64,000 nt of DNA from Blakeslea trispora. Taxonomy: Eukaryota > Mucoromycota > Mucoromycetes > Mucorales > Choanephoraceae. The translations under genes were made by a program, and so were the position numbers. The stretch lies in the NCBI GenBank assembly GCA_025331445.1, contig JAIWNE010000032.1:124001-188000 (forward strand), in the 5' to 3' direction. Below, piece by piece: positions 43,595-53,736 of the stretch. The first letter of the stretch is position 1. The number at the start of each line of letters is the position of its first letter. Below the pieces are notes generated by a model. The model searched no databases. It saw only the letters and a program-made list of their open reading frames with translations, and was not told the origin of the DNA.

Positions 43595-44714
43595 TTAAGC
43601 TTTCATTTCATCTTTTGTTTTTCTGGAACCAAAAATTGCAGTGCCTACACGAACATTGTTTGAGCCTTCTTGCAAAGCTTCTCTATAATCGCCCGACATG
43701 CCGAAGCTGGCTTCAAACACATCGAGTGCCAATTTGGCTTTGATATCGTCTCGAAGTTCAACAATTTTCTGTATAAAAAAAAGTCACTTTTTCATGCTCT
43801 TCCTTTTACTGATGATAGAGCTCACCTTGAAATCAGGATTATTAGCTGCATCGCGATCCTTCATACCAATGGTCATCAAGCCATATAATTCCAGAGAAGG
43901 ACAGTTTTCCTTAATGTGCTTACAAACGTCCAATGTTTCAGTAGGTTCAACACCGCTCTTGGCTATTTAAAACTAAATTTATTTCATTCATGCATGTATT
44001 TCTCGGAATTTACCTTCTTCACCACTTGTGTTGACTTGAACATACACCTTGAGCTTTTCCTTGCGCTCAACAGAGGTGCATGCCTTGTTCAGTGCATCTG
44101 CTTTCTTGGCACTGTCAATTGTTTCGACAATAAAGAGGTTTGGAATAGCTGCGACAGCCTTGCATTTGTTAGACTGAAGGTGGCCAATGAAATGCCAATC
44201 AATTGTAGTAGGTAACTAACAGATGATGTGTTTGTCAGCTTTAAAAAAAAAAGCAAAAATCTCGGACAATCTCTGTTTGTATCTCCTTTCACCTTTTGAC
44301 TCTTTTCGACTAACTCTTGAACCTAAAGTGACAAGTAATAAGATAAACTGTGTATTTGCAAGATCGATATAAACTAACATAATTTTCACCAAAGTGAGTT
44401 TGACCTGTTTTGGTAGCATAAGCAATGTCTTCTGCAGGCATGTACTTGCTAACAGCAACTAAGCGAGCCTAAAAGATAGGGATGAGTGGGCTCATGTGTA
44501 CTTTGAACTGAACCATGTTTACATTATTGTTGCCTTTAAGCTCGTCGACAGTCATTCGAACTTGCTTCAAGTTTTCAATCACTTCGAGTTCTCTTTCTGA
44601 AGGTGCAAGTGTAGACATGGTTTTGTAGCGGTGACAAGAATAAAGTGCTCGTTTATGGTTTGAGAGTAAAGTTAAGCTTTTTGCGACAACAGGATTTACG
44701 CGCAATATAAACAT
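43595..44714 (-). CDS. PLPBP: pyridoxal-phosphate homeostasis protein (PLPBP/YggS family)
   Basis: Multi-exon minus-strand gene. The ATG at 44714 opens a 32-residue basic, hydrophobic extension (M-F-I-L-R-V-N-P-V-V-A-K...) before M-S-T-L-A-P-S; this could be a mitochondrial presequence, otherwise translation starts at the second Met (44618). Family blocks: L-V-A-V-S-K (PLP Lys), F-G-E-N-Y-V-Q-E-L, W-H-F-I-G-H-L-Q-S-N-K, V-Q-V-N-T-S-G-E-E, G-L-M-T-I-G, S-F-G-M-S-G-D-Y-R-E-A, V-R-V-G-T-A-I-F-G. That is the yeast YBL036C/human PROSC fold, a PLP-binding TIM barrel without a known enzyme activity that buffers PLP. About 270 aa with the longer start. Confidence 0.92.
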
Positions 44715-44930
44715 TCAAAAAAAAAAGAAAACTGAAGCGGCTGCTTTTTACAAGATCCGCATTTTTAATTGAATACAAATATCTTTTTTATTATTTGATT
44801 TTTTATTATTTGAAACAAACCTATCAAAGGCTTTCTTTTTTTGTATTAGATGTAAGTCCTGTAGTATGTGAGTAATATGTAAATGGAAAAAAAAATGCAT
44901 AGAAAATATATGTATATATGTAAAAATGTC

Positions 44931-47251
44931 TTAGTCAAAAGAATCGCGACCACCACCAGCTCTCACATTGAGACCTGAGCCCTTTTTTGATAGCTTGCCA
45001 CTAAGACTTCTCAGTCCTCCGCTTGAACCATTGCCGCCTACCTGAAGATTTTTGATACCATCTTCAAAAGGCAAGCCAGAAGTAGTCTCGTCTTCAGTAC
45101 ATGCCTTCTTTGCGTAACGCTTAATGTCAGTTTTTGAGAGATGGATACGGAACGCTGTTTCCAACAATACACCTGGTTCAAGATACTTGTGAGGAATATG
45201 CAAGAGAAAAGCCAAGAGTTCCGAATTAGTAGGACACGAGGTCAACAAGTAATCCTTACAGAGCTCCATAATAGCCAGACTCACACGATAAAACACCTTG
45301 ATGCCTATCATAAAAAAAATGCATTAGCCTTTTTTTTTCTCTCCTTTAGATCATTCAATCTAACCTACCTTCGAAATAGAAAGCATCCCATACTCTTAAA
45401 ACGGATTCCCATGGTAAGGTCATCGTAAAGGCTGTCAAAAACCATTGAGCAATATACATAATAGGCATCACATCGTTTGCCTCTAGATGTTGAGCCAGCT
45501 TTGGATTGTGGTCTCTCAAGAGTTGACCAATAATATAAGCATCAATCCGTAATTGTGAAAGTGTGGGTGTAAAGTAGCCGTTCATGTAACGGTCAATAGT
45601 AGCTACCAGCAGCCAAAACGAATCTTCAACAGTCATGTGCATCAGCATTAAACCTGCTAATCGACCCATGCCTTGACAATATTCCAATTCTGAATTGTAC
45701 TGTGCATAAGCCTTTAACAGGCAACTAAGATCCTTTTGGCCCTGACCATGTTGATCCAAGAACTGTGTATGGTCAGGGTAGCAACGAGCAATGTCACGAT
45801 CAATAACATCATAAATCTTGATATGTGGTTTTTGCACTAATTTGTTAAACTGATTGTCTCTACGGTAATCAGCACTGCCAGCCAAAAATTGCCATACACG
45901 AGAGCGAACAGAAGCGGGAATACCATTGCGTACAAGCTTTTTGAATTTTGCATCCTTTTTGACAGTGCCAGCATCTAGCTTGTTAACAATAGATAGCCAT
46001 TTGAGTTCATTTTCCCGATATTCTTTCATTGATTTAGCAGACATGTTGGATCGACTCAGTCTCATTTGACTTTTTTTGACAAGGAAACCGTATTCATCAA
46101 CGGCCATGTCTTTATCGTAAGAAGGATTTCCATCTGCAGAAGTCCTATCTAATGAGCTGTTGCGCTGGCTACTATGGATACTACTGCCGTTACTTATGTG
46201 ACTACTTTTGTCATCACCATAGTCGTTATAACTACTGGTGCTGAAGCGACTACTGCTGTTGTTGCTAATATTATTAATGCTATTGCTGTTATGAATTATG
46301 TTACTGTTATTGTTATAAATGCTACTGTTGATGGTGCTTGTTCTGTTGATGGACTTATTTCGATCAACCGCGATAGGAGATGAAGATGGAGATGGAGAAA
46401 AGGGCTCTTCATCTGAGTAATCGATATTGAAAGCTGAGGTATCATAAGGATCTTGTGGTTTGAAGTCTGATTGAATAAAGTTTTCTTCTAGATGAGATGA
46501 GGATGAAAAATGAGATTCTTGCTGTAGTTGATGATGGTAATGCATGGAGCCTATGCTTTCAAAACTTTGCTTTTCCGCTGAGCGATAATGATTTGGATAT
46601 TGCGAATGCAAGTCAGAGCCTGAGGACAATGACTGTAATGAGTCTCGGAAAGTCAGGTGCTGCTGGTGATGTTGATGCAAAAAAGGATCTGTGCCATAAC
46701 TACTAATCGAGTTTCTATATTGCGAGTTATCTGTTGTAAAGTCCAAGTCGGCATCTAAAGATTCTAATACTCTTGGATCTAACTCGACAAAGTGTACATT
46801 CTCTGCATTGAAATTGCCAACAACACCTTCACAATATCCCATATAAATATCATCTTCAACATGTTTTAATACAATGATTCTCTCGCCTGAATTGAGAAGA
46901 AAGTAAGAAAAAGAAAAAAGAAAACAGCCTAATTTTCTCTCTAGAAATTTAACTTGCCTTGAAGATACATGAGTTCCTCAGGAGAATTGGCAAGCACATC
47001 AGCTTTAGATACACAAGCACCAAGTCCGCCTTTTTTTTTTTAAAAAAAGAAATTACAAAACATTGTAGGAGCAAAAATGAGATGAAAGCCATACCTCTTT
47101 CTGCAAAGGCTTTTAGCTCTGATAATCCCATATTATCCACATTGAATAAAGTGTTGTCGATAATCTCGGAAGGATCCTTCAGTAACTTTGCAATCTTCTC
47201 ATTCAACTCTTCCAAGTTTGCCGAGATGTGCCTCGTTACTTTTGGGTCCAT
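44931..47251 (-). CDS. SH3 and TBC (Rab-GAP) domain protein
   Basis: Five exons. The first (from 47251) encodes M-D-P-K-V-T-R-H-I-S-A-N..., a helical N-terminus. Exons 2-3 encode an SH3-like fold (A-N-S-P-E-E-L-M-Y-L-Q-G-E-R-I-I-V-L-K ... Y-C-E-G-V-V-G-N-F-N-A-E-N-V-H-F-V). A ~230-residue Ser/Asn/His-rich disordered linker follows. The TBC domain (~350-600) has N-G-I-P-A-S-V-R-S-R-V-W, the Arg finger I-D-R-D-I-A-R and the Gln finger E-L-E-Y-C-Q-G-M, so it should be an active GAP for a Rab GTPase. The linker DNA has AAC/AGC-type trinucleotide runs. Intron 2 uses a GC donor (CAAG|GCAAGT). Length about 700 aa; the specific Rab is unknown. Confidence 0.9.
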
Positions 47252-47929
47252 ACTATAGGTTTCGCAAGTGATCTGTACAGTTTCAGGAAAGCTAATTTAG
47301 CTATTTATATACTAGAATTTAAGGAGAGGAAAGGGTGGCTGAAGCAGCAATAATAATGAAGTAAAAGAAAAAAAAAGGGATAGGTATAAAGACACAAGAA
47401 AACCTGCTGTTTTACTATCATAGCAATAACCAATTGCGGAATTTTAATTCTATCATGTCGGACAGCCAATGTCCAAGTTAGATTCTGTTTACCCTAAGCT
47501 GTAAATTGCCTTCTGTCAATGCAAAAGCAACTGGAGAAAGAAAACAATCATTAATCGCACTCATAAGCAAATAAGCTTCGAACTGTTTTCTCATACTTTT
47601 TGCCTGAATTGAAAGAAGCTGATGGTATGAGTGCTGCATGAAAGTTCTCAAATAATAAATAAGCACGTTATTGTAGGTTTCCATTCATAGACTAAAGATC
47701 AAAACAGGAAGACTGCTGTGCTTTCAATCTCCTTTTATTGGCTATCGTGTATTGAAATTACTCTACTGTGCTACCCTAAAGACATTTCAACTGTCAATCT
47801 CAGCTAAGGTGATATCATTGAAGCCTATTTAAATCATAAACAACCATTGCCAGCCATGTTTAAACAAGAGTGATAAGAAACAAGCAGCGCAAAGTTAGTT
47901 AACAAAGAAAGGCTGGCTCAATTAAAAAA
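47252..47929. other. promoter of SH3-TBC gene and spacer
   Basis: No gene is supported. Only a poly-A run near 47367-47377 and short low-quality frames. Confidence 0.45.
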
Positions 47930-47944
47930 AACTGGTCTGTTTAA

Positions 47945-48062
47945 AATGAAAACGGCTTATTGTTTCGAAAATGGGTCATTCAATAAAAATGGGTCACTAA
48001 GACGAAAATGGTTCATTGTTTTGAAAATGTGTCACTTAATATAAGAATGGGTCACCAACAAA
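47945..48062. repeat. degenerate GAAAATGGGTCAYT direct repeats
   Basis: At least five related copies of an (A)AAATGGGTCA(T/C)T motif, each with 0-3 differences, are spaced about 20-25 bp apart, with a related ACGGCTTATT copy at the start. They lie next to an IS630-type remnant (48150-48600). The reverse complement ATGACCC appears at the remnant's other side (48594-48600), so these could be subterminal repeats of that element. Confidence 0.6.
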
Positions 48063-48149
48063 GAAATATGATGTATGCTTATTTATCTTGTTTCTTACAA
48101 TCCTTCTTCACGGCTCGAATATCACCGTCAGAACGTCAAGGAATGCTCT

Positions 48150-48600
48150 ATTCAGTTCTCGCAATCTTTTCTGCTGATGTGAAGTGATGCATTGTGAATA
48201 AGATCAGAGATTGTTTTCTTTTTCATTCTGCCTGACAAAAGAAAGATTGTTATTTACAACAGTCTTTAGTTTGGGTCATAACGCTTTGATCCGATTTAAA
48301 AAAAAAGGTGAATAAGGTGACAAAAAGAGAGAAGTCTATAACCACGTTGCCCAACCCAATCTTCAATAAGTGCAGCTTCTTGTGAGTGGATGCATTGTCA
48401 AGAACTAGATACTTGTAGCTCATGTTAGCCGCATCCAGTGTTATGGAGGACCTGCTCTATGTATTCAAGGAAGTCACTGCTGGTAATTGCCTTTCTTCTT
48501 GGGGGGTCTGAGATTTCTCACCAGTTTGAGTTCGTTTTCCACTGGAGACTACTAGGGGCGTACCATTTTTCGCAGCCACTTTAAAAGAGAGTATGACCCC
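48150..48600 (-). pseudogene. IS630-type transposase relic
   Basis: Read on the minus strand with several frame changes, blocks resembling the second half of IS630/Tc1 transposases appear: K-N-G-T-P-L-V-V, S-S-D-F-L-E-Y-I-E-Q-V-L, Y-K-Y-L-V-L-D-N-A-S-T-H-K-K (catalytic Asp in the D-N-A-x-x-H block) and L-I-E-D-W-V-G-Q-R-G-Y. Stop codons and shifts interrupt every frame, so it is old and dead. It seems unrelated at the copy level to the one at 3117-3799. Boundaries are approximate. Confidence 0.55.
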
Positions 48601-50248
48601 CCCTAAATATTATGATTTTAAGCTGTAGGTATTGAGTTATCTTGTCATAAACTAGAGCTATCAATTTGCAGTACTTCTTTGTTTTCCTTGATATAATTCC
48701 TATACTTCACCGCTAAAAAGAGAGAGTAACTTCAACATAATATGCAAATTCAAATTAGTTTGCCAGAAATTACAGTTGTTTGTTTACGAAACAAAGAATA
48801 CGTTTATGCTTTGAATGAGAGCAATAAAGAAAAGAGCCTAGAGAAGTCAAACAACCTTAAAAACAATAGCTGATGGCTATTGATTTGCAATTGCTAATTT
48901 TTTTTGTTTGATAAAATTACTTATTTGAACGACAAGTGATGCTTCCAGAAGGCTCTTGATGTATCGCTTCTGTTTAAATGTTCCATAGCCTTAGCACGAA
49001 CTGCACTGACTATGTGGCTAAATAGACTCCATTGATCTTCTTATGCTTAGTGCAACTCAATAAACATGATGGATGATGCTTCATATAAGAGCTGTATATA
49101 AAACAAAATGATAAAACTGGTTTACCCTTCAAAAGCAGATGGAAATAAGCATCACTTTGCAGAGTAGAATTTCAAAGCTTAATGTCAACATAAATACTTC
49201 AGGACTTGTTGTCAACTAGAAGAGGCACAACCTAGATATTGGATAATCAAGTATAAAATTATAGCTACACCAATCTGATAGACTTCACCTCTTAGTTGCA
49301 AGTAGCCCATTAAAGTATAACCCAAACACCAGTAAGTAACATCATAGCGAACTCTGACCGATTTGTCCCAACTACAATGAGATTGGCAATGGAATCGGTT
49401 TCGTTTAGATAAATCAGCCATAGCATCTAACGAAAACACCTTGCAGTTATTTTCAAACAAGATGAAGGTAGTATATTCTATCAAGTCAATCTTACAGTTA
49501 ATCTAGTCTTAGGTGGGAAGAACAGCGTACCTTTATCTATCGACTTTACGATAGCAACAAATTGGAGAGCCAAGATTAGATGCGAAAAGTATCCAGCATA
49601 GGGATATTGAATTCAGGAGATATGAAGACATTGCTTTAGGTCCAATCAGACCAGGATAGGAATGGTAAGAAATGATAACAGCATTCAGTCTGCTGAGAAG
49701 AGAATCAGATTCAAAGTCGGAATAAACAAAAAAAAAAGACAATTGCAGTAGAAACCGCAGTGAACAAATTCACGAAACAAGGAACAGAGAGGATGTGATG
49801 GGCTTCTCCACCTTACGAATTAGGCTTGGGGGACCCTTCTTTCAAAATTCTAAAGCTAAAAAGCATCTTGACAATGACACCCGTTTTCTTACAGTACAAG
49901 GAAATAAATCTATTATTATCTGTAACTGCAGCCTAAAGCTCTATCACCCTTATATCCTCTGTCTTTGTTTTGTTAATCAGGGCTGATTTGACTCATCTTT
50001 TGATTGGCTGGATTAAACCTTGAATCTTAAACGTAAATCACCATTATGTGTGTGACTGATTTTGGGAAAATGCTTCCCTGGTTTCTTAAAGCTGAATATC
50101 TACTATATTTGGTAAAATGATTTTTTCTCATTTCCCTTTTCTCTCTCTTTTTTCCTTTTCCTCTCACTTACTTCTTACTTGCTCTGTTCTTATCCTTTTA
50201 CTACTACTATCACTATCACTTCTTGGCTTTGGTTTTCTTAATCAAGAA
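48601..50248. other. gene-free spacer upstream of the AT-hook gene
   Basis: Short frames at 49212-49484 and 49533-49742 (both -) are not recognisable. The 100 bases before 50249 are strongly pyrimidine-rich (CTTTTCTCTCT), typical of fungal promoters/5' UTRs. Confidence 0.5.
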
Positions 50249-51361
50249 ATGTCTCAACCCATTAAAGTCTATCTTCATCCACCCTCTCCTACTACCAATT
50301 TAATATGTACATTACCTTCTGTAAAGTCATTATTTCCAGAGTCTATGGAAGAAGATGAAAGCACTACAACATTCAAGGGCGAACAAAGTCCTCCAAGGCC
50401 GTCAATACAGCAGCTTCCTAGTATTCGGGTGACTGAAGATGCTGATAGCCATTTGGATACCAATCATCGTCGATTAAGCTTTAGCAATAAATTAGATGCG
50501 ATTGAACCACAGCTAGATTCATTGTCGATCTCTACTTCACCTTATCAACAAAGTCCTATCATGAGTTTTTCCTCTCCATCTTCCACCACATCCTCCTTAG
50601 TAGGCTCGCCACTCATTTCGCCTATCAGTGATGGTCCATTTCTATTACCGCCACCGGATGCTAATACATTGCGTCGCTGTCGTTCTGTGTCTAATTCATC
50701 CGTTGCTTCATCACCTACACAATCACCTTACACATCCTTTTCTTTTCGTTCTCTATCAGAGCCTCCTACACTCAATCTTCCACCACCATCTGCAGAGGAT
50801 GATGATGACGAAGAGGATGATGAAGGCAGCAAAGGGGAGAAAAAGAAAAGCCGAATGGAAGAGTGTCATCCTGTTTTTGGACCCAAGAGAAAACGTGGTA
50901 GACCGCCAAATGCTTCTCGACCTGAGATTCAAGCTGACAGTAATTTCACATTTGTCAAGCCAACTGTTTGGGATGTCAAGCAGCAAAAGCAAACGTCATT
51001 CAGTCAACAAGAATCTCAATCCACAAGTCACCAGATAACTCATGCTTCTAATACCCCACACTTTGCCGAAAGCATTATTTTGTCAGAAGGCATCAATACT
51101 TTTACTGCAACCAACATGGACATGGCACTCAATATACCCAAAAAGAAGCGTGGACGAAAGCCAAAGAAACAGCTGGCAGGTAATTCTTGCTTTGTCTGGC
51201 GTGATTTGACCGCGCCTCGTGGCGCTAATAAAAAACAAGTGTCATCCAAAAGCAAGAAATCAGATACGAACATCACACATAGGAATACGACCATGAATAG
51301 CCATTGCAGTCAATTCAATTCTCTAGAAGATAACATGTCAATTGACAGCAATAAACAATAG
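50249..51361 (+). CDS. AT-hook nuclear protein
   Basis: Single exon, 370 aa, starting M-S-Q-P-I-K-V-Y-L. An in-frame ATG at 50117 would add 44 hydrophobic residues, but that DNA is a pyrimidine-rich leader, so the later start is preferred. Two AT-hooks are present: K-R-K-R-G-R-P-P-N (about residue 213) and K-K-K-R-G-R-K-P-K-K (about residue 305). They bind the minor groove of AT-rich DNA. The rest is Ser/Pro-rich disorder with many S-P sites, an acidic run D-D-D-D-E-E-D-D-E (about residue 195), and a C-terminal block F-V-W-R-D-L-T-A-P-R-G. No other domain. Probably a chromatin-associated regulator; targets unknown. Confidence 0.85.
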   Translation: MSQPIKVYLHPPSPTTNLICTLPSVKSLFPESMEEDESTTTFKGEQSPPRPSIQQLPSIRVTEDADSHLDTNHRRLSFSNKLDAIEPQLDSLSISTSPYQQSPIMSFSSPSSTTSSLVGSPLISPISDGPFLLPPPDANTLRRCRSVSNSSVASSPTQSPYTSFSFRSLSEPPTLNLPPPSAEDDDDEEDDEGSKGEKKKSRMEECHPVFGPKRKRGRPPNASRPEIQADSNFTFVKPTVWDVKQQKQTSFSQQESQSTSHQITHASNTPHFAESIILSEGINTFTATNMDMALNIPKKKRGRKPKKQLAGNSCFVWRDLTAPRGANKKQVSSKSKKSDTNITHRNTTMNSHCSQFNSLEDNMSIDSNKQ

Positions 51362-52298
51362 ATTGTTAATGGCACTTTTTTTTTCTTTCTTTCTTTTTTC
51401 TTTGATAGTCATTTTGATTCAAGTGGCTTTATGCCCTTTTAAGTCCAATTAAACAAAAAATGTCAATCTGTTGCAATTATGTTTTGCTCTCTAATCAAAA
51501 TTTATAAGCTATCTGTCAGCAGCTGGTAATCTTTTAATATCGTCATGTGTTTCGTTAGGACAAGTACCCTCCTTTCAATATGTTTTTTTGTGATATTCGC
51601 AACAAGATGCTGCAAAATTATGCTTAGCAAGTAACAGAGTGACTCTATACTTACATTTAACTCGTCTCAAAATTTTTTTGTTGGTCTCTTCAAGCATACA
51701 TTGCAAACTAGTCTCTGAATCCCTCTCAATGACTGTATGTAATGCAATTCTTTCTCAAAGTCTTTGTTGCGTATGGCTTTTTTTTACTTGTCTTTCAAGC
51801 TTATAATAACATGTTCAATCAAAATGTAATTGATCGTTTTCTTTATGTCTCTGTTAATTGAAATTTAGCGCCAATAAGCTTCTTTTTTATTTATCTTTTT
51901 CGAGAAAGAGAAACCAATGTTCCTAATTAGATAATTGATAGCAAAAAAATATATGTCTGTAGAACTACTGAGGATATCACACACATCTTTATTTTAACAC
52001 AGGATGCAAAAGGTACTTACGAACCAAAACAACAAAAATCGACGTTACTCAAATTCATACAAATGTCAAAAGTCAGCAATTAAAATACCGACTGCCAATG
52101 GCAATACTTCCCCCCCCTCCTTTTCTTTCTTTTACTCTAAATGAAGAAGTCATAAGTGTAGACATAAAAAGAAGATATCAGTTTGTCGCATAAATCACTG
52201 TCTCATAGCCTTTTGCAGCAGTACAAAATTAAAAGAGAGAGTATTATTTATAAATTCTTGAATTGATATATGCATGAGTTTGAATTCTCTCTTGTTGT
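51362..52298. other. convergent spacer between AT-hook and Raptor genes
   Basis: About 940 bp of AT-rich DNA with T runs and no gene supported. It holds two 3' UTRs. Confidence 0.5.
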
Positions 52299-53695
52299 TT
52301 AATGAGCAGAATATAACTGTAAAATAAAAGACAAGGTCAAATTTCATCTTGATGGCACATCATCTATTTTTACTTACAGTAATGTAGCCATCGTTGCCGC
52401 TTGCTGCCATTAGCATGAGATTAGGATGTAATGTGAGAGCACGCGTAGAAGATGTCTTTTGACCCAAGAAACCAGAGGCAGGACGAATGGTTGAAAGTCT
52501 ATTACCATCCATATTCCATACTTTGATGACTTGATCATCACCAGCACTGTTTATAATGTGTCAGTTATTGTTTCTTTTTTCGCTTTTTCTTTTCTTTCCT
52601 TACCTAGCAATCACATTGCTATGATCATGAACGGACAAAGCAGTCATTTCATTGTGTCGATGCGCTTCAATGGTTCTTAATGATTGTGACTCTCGAATAT
52701 CCCAAATCTTGATATCCCCTTCAAATCCACCAGACACAAGCTCACGATAACCTTCTCTTTGTAGATGAATACCAGTAACCCAAGCCTTATGTTCATCCCA
52801 TTTCTTGACACGACTTGAAAGATACACACACATTAGATCCTATTCTTATTGTAATATCTTATACTTACGCTTTGTCAGGACTTAAGCGACGATCATAAAC
52901 ACCAATTGAACCATCACCAAAACCTGCAACAATGATATTGCCATTAACTTGATCACTTGTGATACTTGTCACACAACCCATCGATTGAGTAGGAATGTCC
53001 TATAAAAGGATGAATACACTAAAAAAAAGTAGCAGGGAAAAAAATCATTACCATCACAGGCATCTCTTGATGTACATCCCATACTTTCACCACACGAGCA
53101 TCACCACCAGTAAACAATAAACCTCTTGCTTGGTGCCAATCAGTCACAAGACCACTTTGTCTTGAATTGCTTTTTTCCATATCTTTTAAGGCACGCCATG
53201 AACTAATCAACACAGCTTGTTCCTGATCACTGCCATCGTAATTTTTATAGACTCGGACAACACCATCATCTAAATTAATGAATTGTTTATGATCTCTCTT
53301 TTGAAAACAGTTTCTTTATTCTTTTTTTCTAAAACAAAAAAGAACCATTCCCCCCCTCTCTTCTTACCTGATGCAGTCAACAATAAGGCTTCATCTTCTT
53401 CGTTAATAAACTTCAAATCTGAAATACGACTGTGAGCAGGATTATGATTATCAATCACACTTAATGGAGTGCCAGTCTTCCAATCCCAAACACTTTAAAT
53501 AGAGAAAGATAATAAGTTAAAAATGTCTTTTAAAAGAGCAACTTACACTAGACAGTTATAAGCATCGGCAGCTACTAGATGAGGTTCGAATTGATGTAAG
53601 AGTAAAAGAGTTGCTTCTGTATCATTATACATTGAATTGATTTGCTCATCCCAACGGCTGTTCCCTACACGAAAGATAGGTCAATCATCATCATC

Positions 53696-53736
<41 letters not shown>

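Noticed and set aside
50117..50248. N-terminal hydrophobic extension of the AT-hook protein
   Set aside because: The 44 extra residues come from a pyrimidine-rich leader; a signal-like segment makes no sense for a nuclear AT-hook protein, and the later ATG starts the disordered region.
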